Assembly: GCF_007109225.1 (NCBI RefSeq)
Contig: NZ_VJZK01000004.1
Location: forward strand, 186,001-250,000
DNA: 64,000 nt
From: Flavobacterium sp. GT3R68
GTDB lineage: Bacteria > Bacteroidota > Bacteroidia > Flavobacteriales > Flavobacteriaceae
Direction of reading: 5' to 3'
Made by a program: the position numbers and the translations under genes. Position 1 is the stretch's first letter, and the number at the start of each line of letters is the position of its first letter. Under the pieces are notes generated by a model. That model saw only the letters and a program-made list of their open reading frames with translations, had not been told where the DNA came from and ran no database searches. This document shows positions 36,000-43,878 of this stretch, in pieces.

Positions 36000-36383
36000 A
36001 TGCAGAAACAACTCAATGCAGTGAAAGAATTTCACTATGCTTTCGGAATAGGGTACAGTGAAATCCTAAAAGGGGACTTAGGCGAAAACAAGAACATGCT
36101 TCGTTTCAATTTGATGAAGGAGGAAAATGAAGAATATTTGGAAGCCGTTCAAAATGACGATCAGGTAGAAATTGCGGATGCATTAGGTGATATGCTGTAC
36201 ATTTTGTGCGGAACCATCATCGAACACGGTTTACAACATAAAATTGAAGCTGTTTTTGATGAAATCCAGCGTAGCAACATGAGCAAATTAGATGAACAAG
36301 GCAAGCCAATTTATCGTGAAGACGGTAAAGTGATGAAAGGGCCGAATTACTTCAAACCTGATTTTTCTGAAATCCTTAAATAA
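36000..36383 (+). CDS. MazG/PRA-PH-type nucleotide pyrophosphohydrolase
   Basis: The 127-residue protein has the alpha-helical all-alpha NTP-PPase motifs: the EENEE pair within FNLMKEENEEYLEAV (about 36-50) and EIADALGDMLYILCGTI (about 60-76). Acidic residues of these helices bind Mg2+. It belongs to the phosphoribosyl-ATP pyrophosphohydrolase-like superfamily of house-cleaning enzymes; the real nucleotide substrate is unknown. The gene is single and ends at a terminator shared with the convergent ilvE gene. Confidence 0.8.
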   Translation: MQKQLNAVKEFHYAFGIGYSEILKGDLGENKNMLRFNLMKEENEEYLEAVQNDDQVEIADALGDMLYILCGTIIEHGLQHKIEAVFDEIQRSNMSKLDEQGKPIYREDGKVMKGPNYFKPDFSEILK

Positions 36384-36409
36384 AAAAATCCCGAGTTATC
36401 GGGATTTTT
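36384..36409. terminator. Bidirectional intrinsic terminator
   Basis: AAAAATCCCGA and TCGGGATTTTT pair around GTTA. It separates the convergent MazG-type and ilvE genes. Confidence 0.85.
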
Positions 36410-36429
36410 CATTTTATTGAATCTTTTAA

Positions 36430-37497
36430 TTATATTTTTACGGTCCAGCCAAAAGTATCTTCAGCGGTTTTGTATTGTATATTGGTCAGTTTGTCTTTAA
36501 GTTGTAATGCAATGGAATCTTCGATTTTTGGCAATTCATAATACACATCGGCAAATGAAAACCCAACGATTGGATTAACGACTGCAGCAGTACCGGCTCC
36601 AAAAATTTCTTTCAGGGTACCGTTTTTGGCTGCTTCTACTATTTCAGATACCAAAACCGGGCGCACCTCCATTTTAATTCCGTCTCTTTCCGCAAGGGAA
36701 ATCAAACTTTTTCGGGTAACCCCGTCAAGAATACGTTCGCTTGCCGGCGCAGTATATAAAGTATCATTGATTCTGAAGAATACATTCATGGTTCCGGCTT
36801 CTTCCAATAAAGTATGCGTGGCATCATCAGTCCAGATAATCTGCTGGAACCCTCTTTCGTTAGCAAGTTTTGTTGGGTAGAATTGTGCCGAATAATTTCC
36901 TGCAGCTTTTGCAGCACCGATTCCTCCATTGGCAGCACGACTGTAGTGATCGGCTATGATTACTTTTACTTCACCTGAATAATACGACTTAGCAGGAGAT
37001 AATATAATCATGAAACGGTATTGTGTTGATGGCGCCGCAATCACGCCAGAACCAATTGCAATCATAAAAGGACGGATATACAGCGAATTTCCCATTCCTT
37101 TTTTTACCCAATCTTTTTCCAGATTAATCAATTGCTTCAAACCATCGATAAACACATCTTCAGGGACTCTGGGCATCGCCATTCTCTCGGCAGATTTGTT
37201 AAAACGCTCGTAATTTTGGTCCGGACGGAAAAGCCAGATGGCATCATTTTCATCTTTGTAGGCTTTCATACCTTCAAAAATAGCCTGACCATAATGAAAA
37301 ACTTTAGCTGAAGGATCTAACAGAAAAGGCGCATAAGGTGTAATTTGGGGTTTTTGCCATTCGCCATCCTTAAAATCGCAAACCAACATGTGGTCTGTAA
37401 AAACATTCCCAAAAGAAAGGTTTTCAAAATCAATTGTATCAATTTTTGAAGCTGTAACTTTTACCGTATCTATTTCCTGAGTAGCTTTTAAGCTCAT
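36430..37497 (-). CDS. ilvE: Branched-chain amino acid aminotransferase
   Basis: This PLP enzyme transfers amino groups between branched-chain amino acids and 2-oxoglutarate. The 355-residue protein is the longer (type II) form. The YGQAIFEGMKAYK motif, GSGVIAAPSTQYRFM, the PLP-lysine context GIGAAKAAGNYSAQF and the EEAGTMNVFF motif are all in order. It stands alone on the minus strand and no ilv biosynthesis genes are adjacent. The upstream 298 bp to the next gene contain AT-rich promoter DNA for both directions. Confidence 0.92.
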   Translation of the reverse strand: MSLKATQEIDTVKVTASKIDTIDFENLSFGNVFTDHMLVCDFKDGEWQKPQITPYAPFLLDPSAKVFHYGQAIFEGMKAYKDENDAIWLFRPDQNYERFNKSAERMAMPRVPEDVFIDGLKQLINLEKDWVKKGMGNSLYIRPFMIAIGSGVIAAPSTQYRFMIILSPAKSYYSGEVKVIIADHYSRAANGGIGAAKAAGNYSAQFYPTKLANERGFQQIIWTDDATHTLLEEAGTMNVFFRINDTLYTAPASERILDGVTRKSLISLAERDGIKMEVRPVLVSEIVEAAKNGTLKEIFGAGTAAVVNPIVGFSFADVYYELPKIEDSIALQLKDKLTNIQYKTAEDTFGWTVKI

Positions 37498-37726
37498 TTA
37501 TTATAAGTTTGTTAGATGGAATATTACGTTATAATAAACTGATTGTTAGTTATTAATGCGGTAAATTCAAAAATTAGTTGTTGTGTTATTTTCTCTGCTA
37601 AATTAACAAAAATTAAGATATTTTGAACTTGCGGTAAAATATAATGCAACTTTTTCTTTTTTCTTTTCGGGAACTTTAATTTATTGTCAAATTCTCAATA
37701 ATAATTGAATTTTGGTATATATTAAC

Positions 37727-37755
37727 TTGATGTTTCAAATATCTGACTATTTTTG
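37727..37755 (+). promoter_or_regulatory. Promoter of the DUF4920 operon
   Basis: TTG at 37727-37729, an 18-bp spacer and TATTTTTG at 37748-37755 match the consensus well. It lies inside the longer ORF and supports the start at 37796. Confidence 0.6.
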
Positions 37756-37795
37756 TCACTCATACAATTGCACTAAACCCCAAAACTTACACATA

Positions 37796-38284
37796 ATGAA
37801 AAGTATTGCTATCGTCGTTTGCTCCCTTTTTGTATTATCGAGCTGTAAAAAAGAAGTTAAAATTGAATCTAAAGCTGAAGTAACTTATGCTACGTTTGGT
37901 GATAGTATTTCTGCTAAAAATGCTTTATCCAAGGAAGAGATGATAACCAAGTTTGACCAAATGAAACCTGGGGATACATTGGATGTGAAATTCCAAGCCA
38001 AAATAAAAGAAGTGTGCCAGAAAAAAGGTTGTTGGATGACTTTGGATTTAGCCGAGAACAAAGAAGCTTTCGTGAAATTTAAGGATTATGCTTTTTTTGT
38101 GCCGAAAAATGCCAAAGATGAGCAAGTTATAATCAGCGGAAAAGCATATGTAAGTGTTGAGAGTATTGATGAATTGAGACATTATGCCAAAGATGCCGGT
38201 AAATCGCAAGCTGCTATTGACAGTATTATTTCGCCAAAAACGACCTATTCAGTAATGGCGAATGGTGTTTTAATTAAAGGGTAA
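37796..38284 (+). CDS. DUF4920 lipoprotein
   Basis: The start is at MKSIAIVVCSLF, giving a lipoprotein signal ending LSSC near residue 17. The mature domain contains the family motif KEVCQKKGCWMTLDL and VKFKDYAFFVP typical of DUF4920, whose two cysteines could bind a metal or form a disulfide. It is first of three overlapping or adjacent genes with a CXXCH protein and mnmD. The last codon overlaps the next start (TAATG). Confidence 0.8.
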   Translation: MKSIAIVVCSLFVLSSCKKEVKIESKAEVTYATFGDSISAKNALSKEEMITKFDQMKPGDTLDVKFQAKIKEVCQKKGCWMTLDLAENKEAFVKFKDYAFFVPKNAKDEQVIISGKAYVSVESIDELRHYAKDAGKSQAAIDSIISPKTTYSVMANGVLIKG

Positions 38285-38727
38285 TGAAAAAATATTTACT
38301 ATTGGTTGGTTTTTGCTTTTTGATTTCTTGTAATAAAAAGGAGGATAAAGCCGAATGTTCCTCAACTTCATCCGATAAAAAGGAAAAGAAATTCGAGATG
38401 TATGAAATGTCCGAAATGGCAGCTTTGATGGAACAGATGTATGTTGACAACCAACGATTAAAAGAAAGAATCAAAAATGGGGATACCATTGGAAAATTCC
38501 CGAATCATTTTCTGAAGATTCACAAAGCAGTGATGACCGATGAAAGTGAAAATGACATCTTCTTTAAAGAACAAGCAGCACTTTTTATCAAAGCACAGGA
38601 ATTGATTTATAAGGATCCAAAAAATGCCAAAGAACATTTCAACGAAGGAATTAACGCTTGTGTCCGCTGCCATGAAGTGAAATGCGGCGGCCCGATTCCA
38701 AAAATCAAGAAATTATATATTCAATAA
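38284..38727 (+). CDS. Lipoprotein with a heme-binding-type CXXCH motif
   Basis: The 147-residue protein has a lipoprotein signal ending LISC near residue 16 and a helical mature part. Near the end is Cys126-x-x-Cys129-His130, followed by VKCGGPIPKIKKL. The helical fold plus a C-terminal CXXCH resembles cytochrome c', suggesting covalent heme. It starts at the TAATG overlap with the DUF4920 gene, so the two are translationally coupled. A redox role for the pair is inferred. Confidence 0.7.
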   Translation: MKKYLLLVGFCFLISCNKKEDKAECSSTSSDKKEKKFEMYEMSEMAALMEQMYVDNQRLKERIKNGDTIGKFPNHFLKIHKAVMTDESENDIFFKEQAALFIKAQELIYKDPKNAKEHFNEGINACVRCHEVKCGGPIPKIKKLYIQ

Positions 38728-38728
38728 A

Positions 38729-39394
38729 TTGAAGAGAGAAATTATTCAGACTTCCGATGGATCCACAACGATACATCTTCCTGATTGGAATGAATCCTAT
38801 CATTCCAAACATGGTGCTATTCAGGAAGCAAAACATGTTTTCATAAAAAATGGGCTTTCCTTGTTTGAAGGGAAGCCTGTTTCTATTTTGGAAATTGGAT
38901 TTGGAACCGGCCTGAATGCTTTCATTACTTTTTTGGAGGCTGCAAAAAGCAATCAGCAAATCGACTATGTTGGAGTAGAGGCATATCCTATTTCTTCAGA
39001 AGAGGTTTTACGGATGAATTATGTCTCGGAACTGGATGCCGAAACATTTAGTACCGTTTTTGAAAAAATGCATCAATGCGCTTGGGAAGAAAAAATCCCA
39101 ATTTCCGAAAATTTTGATTTAACGAAAAGAAAACAATTCTTTAATGAGATTGCAGACGAGAACCGGTTTGATTTGATTTACTTTGATGCCTTTGGATACA
39201 GAGTGCAACCCGAATTGTGGAGTACTGAAATTTTTGAAAAGATGTTCAGGTCTTTAAAGAGTAATGGCATATTGGTGACCTATGCTGCTCGTGGTGTCGT
39301 AAAACGCAGCATGATTGAAGTAGGATTTAAAGTCGAAAAGCTAGCAGGCCCGCCAGGAAAAAGAGAGATGTTTAGGGCTACCAAAGGATTGTAA
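38729..39394 (+). CDS. mnmD: tRNA (mnm5s2U34)-methyltransferase MnmD
   Basis: MnmD is the methyltransferase that completes the 5-methylaminomethyl group on U34 of certain tRNAs, separately from MnmC's oxidase part. The 221-residue protein has motif I LEIGFGTGLNAFITF, the family DLIYFDAFGYRVQPELW and LVTYAARGVVKRSM, and the ending GPPGKREMFRA. The start is TTG one base after the previous stop codon, so it is in the operon of DUF4920. No MnmC oxidase domain is fused. Confidence 0.87.
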   Translation: MKREIIQTSDGSTTIHLPDWNESYHSKHGAIQEAKHVFIKNGLSLFEGKPVSILEIGFGTGLNAFITFLEAAKSNQQIDYVGVEAYPISSEEVLRMNYVSELDAETFSTVFEKMHQCAWEEKIPISENFDLTKRKQFFNEIADENRFDLIYFDAFGYRVQPELWSTEIFEKMFRSLKSNGILVTYAARGVVKRSMIEVGFKVEKLAGPPGKREMFRATKGL

Positions 39395-39490
39395 AAAAAG
39401 CGAAACAATTTCCTCATTTTACTTGAAATTATTCGGGGTTTAGATTTCATATTTATCAGTTGTTTTTGTAAAAACCACAAAAATTTTACT

Positions 39491-39498
39491 TAACTTTG
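39491..39498 (+). promoter_or_regulatory. Promoter -7 element before the first small protein
   Basis: TAACTTTG matches TAnnTTTG, 43 bp before the ATG at 39542. Confidence 0.5.
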
Positions 39499-39541
39499 AG
39501 ATAGTAATAACCCAACCAACACCAAACTGAATATTCATTTT

Positions 39542-39739
39542 ATGAACAGAACTATGTTTGATTACACCAAAAACATACTGGAACGAGTGAGTTTTGACCC
39601 TTTACTATTCTGTAAAGAATTAGAAAAAGCATTAAAAATGCTGCTCCCTTACGAAGTAGAACAACTAACAGATTGGCTTTTCGATTATACCAATGAAAAG
39701 CCCGAATTAAGACAATGTCTAATTTTTGTGAATAAATAA
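39542..39739 (+). CDS. Conserved 65-residue protein, copy 1 of 3
   Basis: The protein has the pattern shared by the next two genes: MxRxxxDYTKxxLERVSFDPxLFxxELxKAxxxLLPYE, ending PELRQCLIFVNK. It is acidic/basic mixed, predicted helical, and has no signal or membrane segment. It is more diverged from copies 2 and 3 than they are from each other. This is a Bacteroidota family of unknown function, usually a single-copy gene in my recollection. A cytoplasmic location is likely. Confidence 0.75.
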   Translation: MNRTMFDYTKNILERVSFDPLLFCKELEKALKMLLPYEVEQLTDWLFDYTNEKPELRQCLIFVNK

Positions 39740-39967
39740 AACTGAAAGGAGCTTAAACGGCTTCTTTTTGTATTTATATCACTCATTTACAATCGGTTAC
39801 AAGATTTTGATTATATTGGATCATATGTAGGATAAATAATATTGTTTGTACATAAAATGTATTTTATCGTGTTTTTAATACATTTTATCGGAGATTTTAA
39901 TTGTATAAATTATTTTTTGTTTTACATTTACAATAGGTTCTTATTAAGATAACTTAATCTTATTGTT

Positions 39968-40165
39968 ATGTCTAGAATGATTTACAATTACACGAAAGAG
40001 GTGCTCGAACGAGTGAGCTTTGATCCTCAGCTTTTCATCAGAGAGTTAAAAAAAGCCATCAAGAATTTATTGCCCTATGAAATTGAACAATTGAAGAGGT
40101 GGCTTCAGTATTTCACAAACGAGAAACCCGAACTGAAGCAATGCTTATATATAGTTAACGATTAG
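39968..40165 (+). CDS. Conserved 65-residue protein, copy 2 of 3
   Basis: The sequence matches copy 3 closely, with the identical start MSRMIY, VSFDPQLFI and LLPYEIE, and ends PELKQCLYIVND. The upstream DNA shares TTTACAATAG with copy 3, and the first 20 bp of the coding regions (ATGTCTAGAATGATTTA) are identical. A candidate promoter has TTG at 39901-39903 and TACATTTA at 39923-39930. The gene appears to come from a recent local duplication. Function unknown. Confidence 0.75.
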   Translation: MSRMIYNYTKEVLERVSFDPQLFIRELKKAIKNLLPYEIEQLKRWLQYFTNEKPELKQCLYIVND

Positions 40166-40401
40166 AAAAGGAAAGGAAATCAGAAATGTTTTCCTTTTTT
40201 TATAAAAACAATGTAACTACCTAATAATTAGTATAAATGTAAAATTTGAATTAGCGTAAGAAATTTTATATAAAATCCCTTAAAAAATGTTAATAATCTG
40301 ATTTTTAAGCACTTAGTCGATGTTTTTTTGATTTTATATGATTCTTTCTTGTTATCTTTACAATAGTTAAATGTTACAAGAACCTTTTTAATTTATTTGT
40401 T

Positions 40402-40596
40402 ATGTCTAGAATGATTTACGATTACACCAAATCAACACTCGAGAGAGTTAGTTTCGACCCACAGCTTTTTATTAAAGAGTTAAAAAAAGCTATCAGAAGT
40501 TTATTACCGTATGAAATTGAGCACCTGAAGAAATGGCTGGCTTATTTCACAAATCAAAAACCGGAGTTAAAGCCGTGTTTAGTCATCGTTAATTAA
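40402..40596 (+). CDS. Conserved 64-residue protein, copy 3 of 3
   Basis: The protein is near-identical to copy 2 over most of its length, including MSRMIYDYTK, VSFDPQLFI and LLPYEIE, and lacks the final residue. A TATCTTTA box at 40353-40360 is followed by the shared CAATAG. A terminator follows downstream, shared with the convergent oxyR gene. Each of the three copies has its own upstream DNA, so regulation may differ between them. Function unknown. Confidence 0.75.
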   Translation: MSRMIYDYTKSTLERVSFDPQLFIKELKKAIRSLLPYEIEHLKKWLAYFTNQKPELKPCLVIVN

Positions 40597-40612
40597 ACTT
40601 CCCACTGTCGAT

Positions 40613-40640
40613 AAAAAAAGGAGCACTTGGCTCCTTTATT
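40613..40640. terminator. Bidirectional intrinsic terminator
   Basis: AAAGGAGC and GCTCCTTT pair around ACTTG, with A- and T-rich flanks. It lies between the third small gene and the convergent oxyR gene. Confidence 0.75.
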
Positions 40641-40647
40641 GTTGTTT

Positions 40648-41589
40648 TTACTTTTTTGAAATCGGACTTATGATTTCCACGTTATGAAAAACAATCGCTC
40701 CTTTGATTACACCTGCAATGGTTTGCCGTAAAGCTTCAATTATATGAATTTTTAATTCGGTCTTCGGAAAAATAAGGCTGACTTCACGTGCAGGTTTCGG
40801 TTCCTTAAAATGATGCAGCTTCGCGCGGTCTTTTTCTCTTAAATCCAAGGTATGTAAAAAAGGTAAAAGGGTAGTTCCTAATCCTTCATCCGCTAAACGG
40901 ATTAACGTTTCAAAACTTCCGCTTTGCAGTTGAAAAGAATTATCGGAGGTAAGATCCTGATTTTTACAAAGATTTAGAATTCCATCACGGAAACAATGTC
41001 CATCCTGCAATAATAAAATTTCATCCAGATTTAAATCGGACACTTCAATTTCAGTTTTATTAGCCATTTTGTGATTCTCCGGAATGTAGGCAACAAAAGG
41101 TTCGTAATACAAAACGATTTCCTTCAGCTTCTCCTCCATAAGAGGAGTGGCAGCAATGGCAGCATCAAGTTTTCCGTTTTTTAAGCGTAGGATTATTTCA
41201 TCGGTGTTAAGTTCTTCAATGATGAGTTTTACCTTTGGATACTTCTTGATGAAATTACCTAAAAACATCGGTAGCAGCGTAGGCATAATGGTCGGGATAA
41301 TGCCTAGTCTGAATTCTCCACCAACAAAACCTTTTTGTTGTTCAACAATATCCTTAATCCGATTGGCTTCATTGACAATGTTTTTTGCCTGAGTCACTAT
41401 TTTTTGACCAATGTCAGTTAATTGAATCGGCTTTTTGGTCCGGTCAAAGATCTGGATCTTGAGTTCTTCCTCAATTTTCTGGATCTGCATGCTTAAGGTT
41501 GGCTGCGTAACGAAACACTTTTCAGCAGCAAGTGTAAAATTTTTGTGTTCTGCCACTGCGAGAACATATTGTAATTGTGTAATAGTCAT
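40648..41589 (-). CDS. oxyR: LysR-type hydrogen-peroxide-responsive regulator OxyR
   Basis: The 313-residue protein has the LysR helix-turn-helix at 1-60 (FTLAAEKCFVTQPTLSMQI) and a substrate-binding domain after about 90. The redox-sensing cysteines are at positions 199 and 208 (QDGHCFRDGILNLCKNQ), the same numbers as in E. coli OxyR, which is strong support. Oxidation to the disulfide should activate expression of peroxide-defence genes. No catalase or peroxidase gene is adjacent. A 16-bp palindrome at 41619-41634 overlaps its promoter region. Confidence 0.9.
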   Translation of the reverse strand: MTITQLQYVLAVAEHKNFTLAAEKCFVTQPTLSMQIQKIEEELKIQIFDRTKKPIQLTDIGQKIVTQAKNIVNEANRIKDIVEQQKGFVGGEFRLGIIPTIMPTLLPMFLGNFIKKYPKVKLIIEELNTDEIILRLKNGKLDAAIAATPLMEEKLKEIVLYYEPFVAYIPENHKMANKTEIEVSDLNLDEILLLQDGHCFRDGILNLCKNQDLTSDNSFQLQSGSFETLIRLADEGLGTTLLPFLHTLDLREKDRAKLHHFKEPKPAREVSLIFPKTELKIHIIEALRQTIAGVIKGAIVFHNVEIISPISKK

Positions 41590-41618
41590 AGTTATAGTAA
41601 TTTCTGATGCGAATTTAC

Positions 41619-41634
41619 AAAAACTATAGTTTTT
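41619..41634 (-). promoter_or_regulatory. Palindrome in the oxyR promoter region
   Basis: AAAAACTATAGTTTTT is a perfect 16-bp palindrome, 30 bp before the oxyR start. LysR regulators often bind such sites at their own promoters. A -7-like TAGTTTTTG read on the minus strand overlaps it. Confidence 0.4.
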
Positions 41635-41726
41635 CGTTATGCTTTTTGTTCGTTTTTATAAAGCTGAAATATGTTAATTTTTTTCTAATTATTAGATGAT
41701 GCCTTTTAAATACGACGATTAAACCC

Positions 41727-41734
41727 TATTTTTG
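41727..41734 (+). promoter_or_regulatory. Promoter -7 element before the SulP unit
   Basis: TATTTTTG matches the consensus. The ATG at 41741 follows only six bases later, near the expected transcription start, so the first mRNA may be leaderless. Confidence 0.55.
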
Positions 41735-41740
41735 GCCCCA

Positions 41741-42022
41741 ATGAAATTTGCTGTCAAAATAATGTTGTTCGTTTTTGTGATTTTTCTTTCGACTCCCACA
41801 ATTGTGAGTTTGATAGAGAAAAGTACCGATACATCTTGTTTTTACAGTATGTCTGAAGACGAGTTATCGCATAAGGAAATCAAGGCAGAGTTTAAGTTTG
41901 ATTCCAATTATGAACTGATTAATTTATCAGGATTTACGTCTAGCCTAATTCTTTCGGAAAATCTATCCAAGCATGATAATATTGCCGGAAGCATTTTCAT
42001 TCCCCCACCTGATCAAGTTTAA
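41741..42022 (+). CDS. Small single-pass membrane or secreted protein upstream of SulP
   Basis: The start is ATG at 41741 (MKFAVKIML...), as the longer frame's TTG lies inside the promoter. The 93-residue protein has one N-terminal hydrophobic segment (about 5-22) and then an acidic, Cys-containing segment (DTSCFYSMSEDELSHKE). It ends IFIPPPDQV. I recognise no family. Its place just upstream of the SulP gene and the promoter suggest a shared unit. Confidence 0.5.
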   Translation: MKFAVKIMLFVFVIFLSTPTIVSLIEKSTDTSCFYSMSEDELSHKEIKAEFKFDSNYELINLSGFTSSLILSENLSKHDNIAGSIFIPPPDQV

Positions 42023-42108
42023 TACACTACGGATTTTATTCATTTAAAATCAATCTGTTACATTTTTTAATGTGACCAAATCTTTGTATTCAATTTTATT
42101 AAGGTATT

Positions 42109-43764
42109 ATGACAAAAAAAATCAATCTTTTTGCCAACCTTAAATCTGACTTTGCTTCGGGTTTAGTGGTTTTTCTAGTGGCGTTGCCATTGTGTTTAGG
42201 TATTGCGATGGCGTCAGGAGCCCCGTTGTTTTCAGGTATTATTTCAGGAGTTATTGGTGGAATAGTTATCGGTTATCTCAGTAAATCACATATCAGTGTT
42301 TCTGGGCCGGCTGCAGGTTTAACGGCTATCGTATTAACGGCCATCAGCGATTTGGGAGCCTTCGATATATTTTTAACCGCCGTTTTTATTGCCGGTTTAA
42401 TCCAATTGGGACTGGGCTTTATCAAAGCCGGAAGTATCTCGAATTATTTTCCCACCAATGTAATTGAAGGGATGCTGGCCGGAATCGGGATTATTATTAT
42501 TCTTAAGCAATTACCCCATGCTTTTGGTTACGACAATGATTTTGAAGGGGACCAGTCCTTTTTACAAATGGATGGAAGCAATACTTTTTCCACTTTGTTA
42601 GGGGTGTTTGATTATATCCAGTTGGGTTCCGTTGTCATCACAATAATTTCATTATTGATATTGATTGCTTGGGACAAAGTTTCCTTCCTCAAAAAGTTAA
42701 AGTTAATTCCGGGAGCACTTGTAGCGGTTGTCATTGGTGTAGTACTGAATGAAATTTTCACGCTTTCCGGCAGTTCACTTGCTATTGCCAAAGAACACCT
42801 TGTTTCATTACCGGTTCCAACATCTTTTGATGAATTTAAAACCATTTTTGTTACACCAAATTTTTCTGGGATTATGAATCCGAAAGTATGGATTGTTGGT
42901 TTGACAATTGCTATTGTTGCATCTATTGAAACATTGCTTTGCATTGAAGCTTCTGACAGAATGGATGTCCAAAAACGGTATACTGATACCAACGTGGAAT
43001 TGAAGGCACAGGGAATTGGTAATATCCTAAGTGCACTTATTGGCGGCTTACCCATGACTTCTGTGGTAGTTCGTTCGTCGGCTAATAATAATGCCGGTGC
43101 CAAATCAAAAATGTCTACCATTATTCACGGGATTTTGTTATTGATAAGTGTAGTGGCAATTCCGCTAATTTTGAATAAAATCCCCCTAGCGACACTAGCC
43201 GCCGTTCTTCTTTTGGTTGGTTACAAATTGGCGAAGCCGGCAACTTTCAAACATTTTTGGGAAAAGGGGAAATATCAGTTTTTGCCGTTTATTGCGACAT
43301 TGCTCGCCGTAGTATTTACCGATTTGTTGAAAGGTGTCGTATTGGGAATTATTATCAGTATTATTTTTGTTTTGAAAGGGAATCTCAAAAGAGCATACAG
43401 TTTCCGGAAAGAACAATATGCGGATGGTGATATCATTCACATCGATCTGGCTCAGGAAGTTTCATTTTTGAATAAGGCAGCCATCAAAAGCACGTTGAAT
43501 GACATTCCGGAAAATTCAAAAGTGGTTATCCATGCACATGATACGGTTTATATTGCCCACGATATTTTGGACTTGATCCATGAATTTAAAACCACAAGGG
43601 CCATTGATGAAAATATCAAGGTAAAACTGAAAGGATTTAAAAAGGCATACCGATTGGAAAATAGCGGTGAAACTCCTAATAAAGTTACCTTCGAACATTA
43701 CTATGATGCGGCACAGCGAAAGACCATCAAAAGAGAAATTATTTTAGAGGAATTAACGAAATAA
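42109..43764 (+). CDS. SulP-family inorganic anion transporter
   Basis: The 551-residue protein has ten or more hydrophobic segments over about 20-420 and a C-terminal STAS domain (about 440-551). Family motifs are ALPLCLGIAMASGAPLFSG near residue 24 and the GLPMTSVVVRSSANNNAG segment. SulP proteins carry sulfate, bicarbonate or other anions. Because a beta-carbonic anhydrase gene follows 114 bp downstream, bicarbonate (BicA-like) is the best guess; sulfate is an alternative. Confidence 0.88.
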   Translation: MTKKINLFANLKSDFASGLVVFLVALPLCLGIAMASGAPLFSGIISGVIGGIVIGYLSKSHISVSGPAAGLTAIVLTAISDLGAFDIFLTAVFIAGLIQLGLGFIKAGSISNYFPTNVIEGMLAGIGIIIILKQLPHAFGYDNDFEGDQSFLQMDGSNTFSTLLGVFDYIQLGSVVITIISLLILIAWDKVSFLKKLKLIPGALVAVVIGVVLNEIFTLSGSSLAIAKEHLVSLPVPTSFDEFKTIFVTPNFSGIMNPKVWIVGLTIAIVASIETLLCIEASDRMDVQKRYTDTNVELKAQGIGNILSALIGGLPMTSVVVRSSANNNAGAKSKMSTIIHGILLLISVVAIPLILNKIPLATLAAVLLLVGYKLAKPATFKHFWEKGKYQFLPFIATLLAVVFTDLLKGVVLGIIISIIFVLKGNLKRAYSFRKEQYADGDIIHIDLAQEVSFLNKAAIKSTLNDIPENSKVVIHAHDTVYIAHDILDLIHEFKTTRAIDENIKVKLKGFKKAYRLENSGETPNKVTFEHYYDAAQRKTIKREIILEELTK

Positions 43765-43786
43765 AGTATAAAAAAAAGAATTAACC

Positions 43787-43794
43787 TATATTTG
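43787..43794 (+). promoter_or_regulatory. Promoter -7 element before carbonic anhydrase
   Basis: TATATTTG matches TAnnTTTG and suggests the carbonic anhydrase gene has its own promoter. TTTGCAATTA recurs 60 bp later at 43851-43860. Confidence 0.5.
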
Positions 43795-43878
43795 CAATTA
43801 CTATTTATAGGTCAATTATTTTACAGCGTAGAAAAATAGATATTAACATTTTTGCAATTAAAAAATAATAGAAAAACA

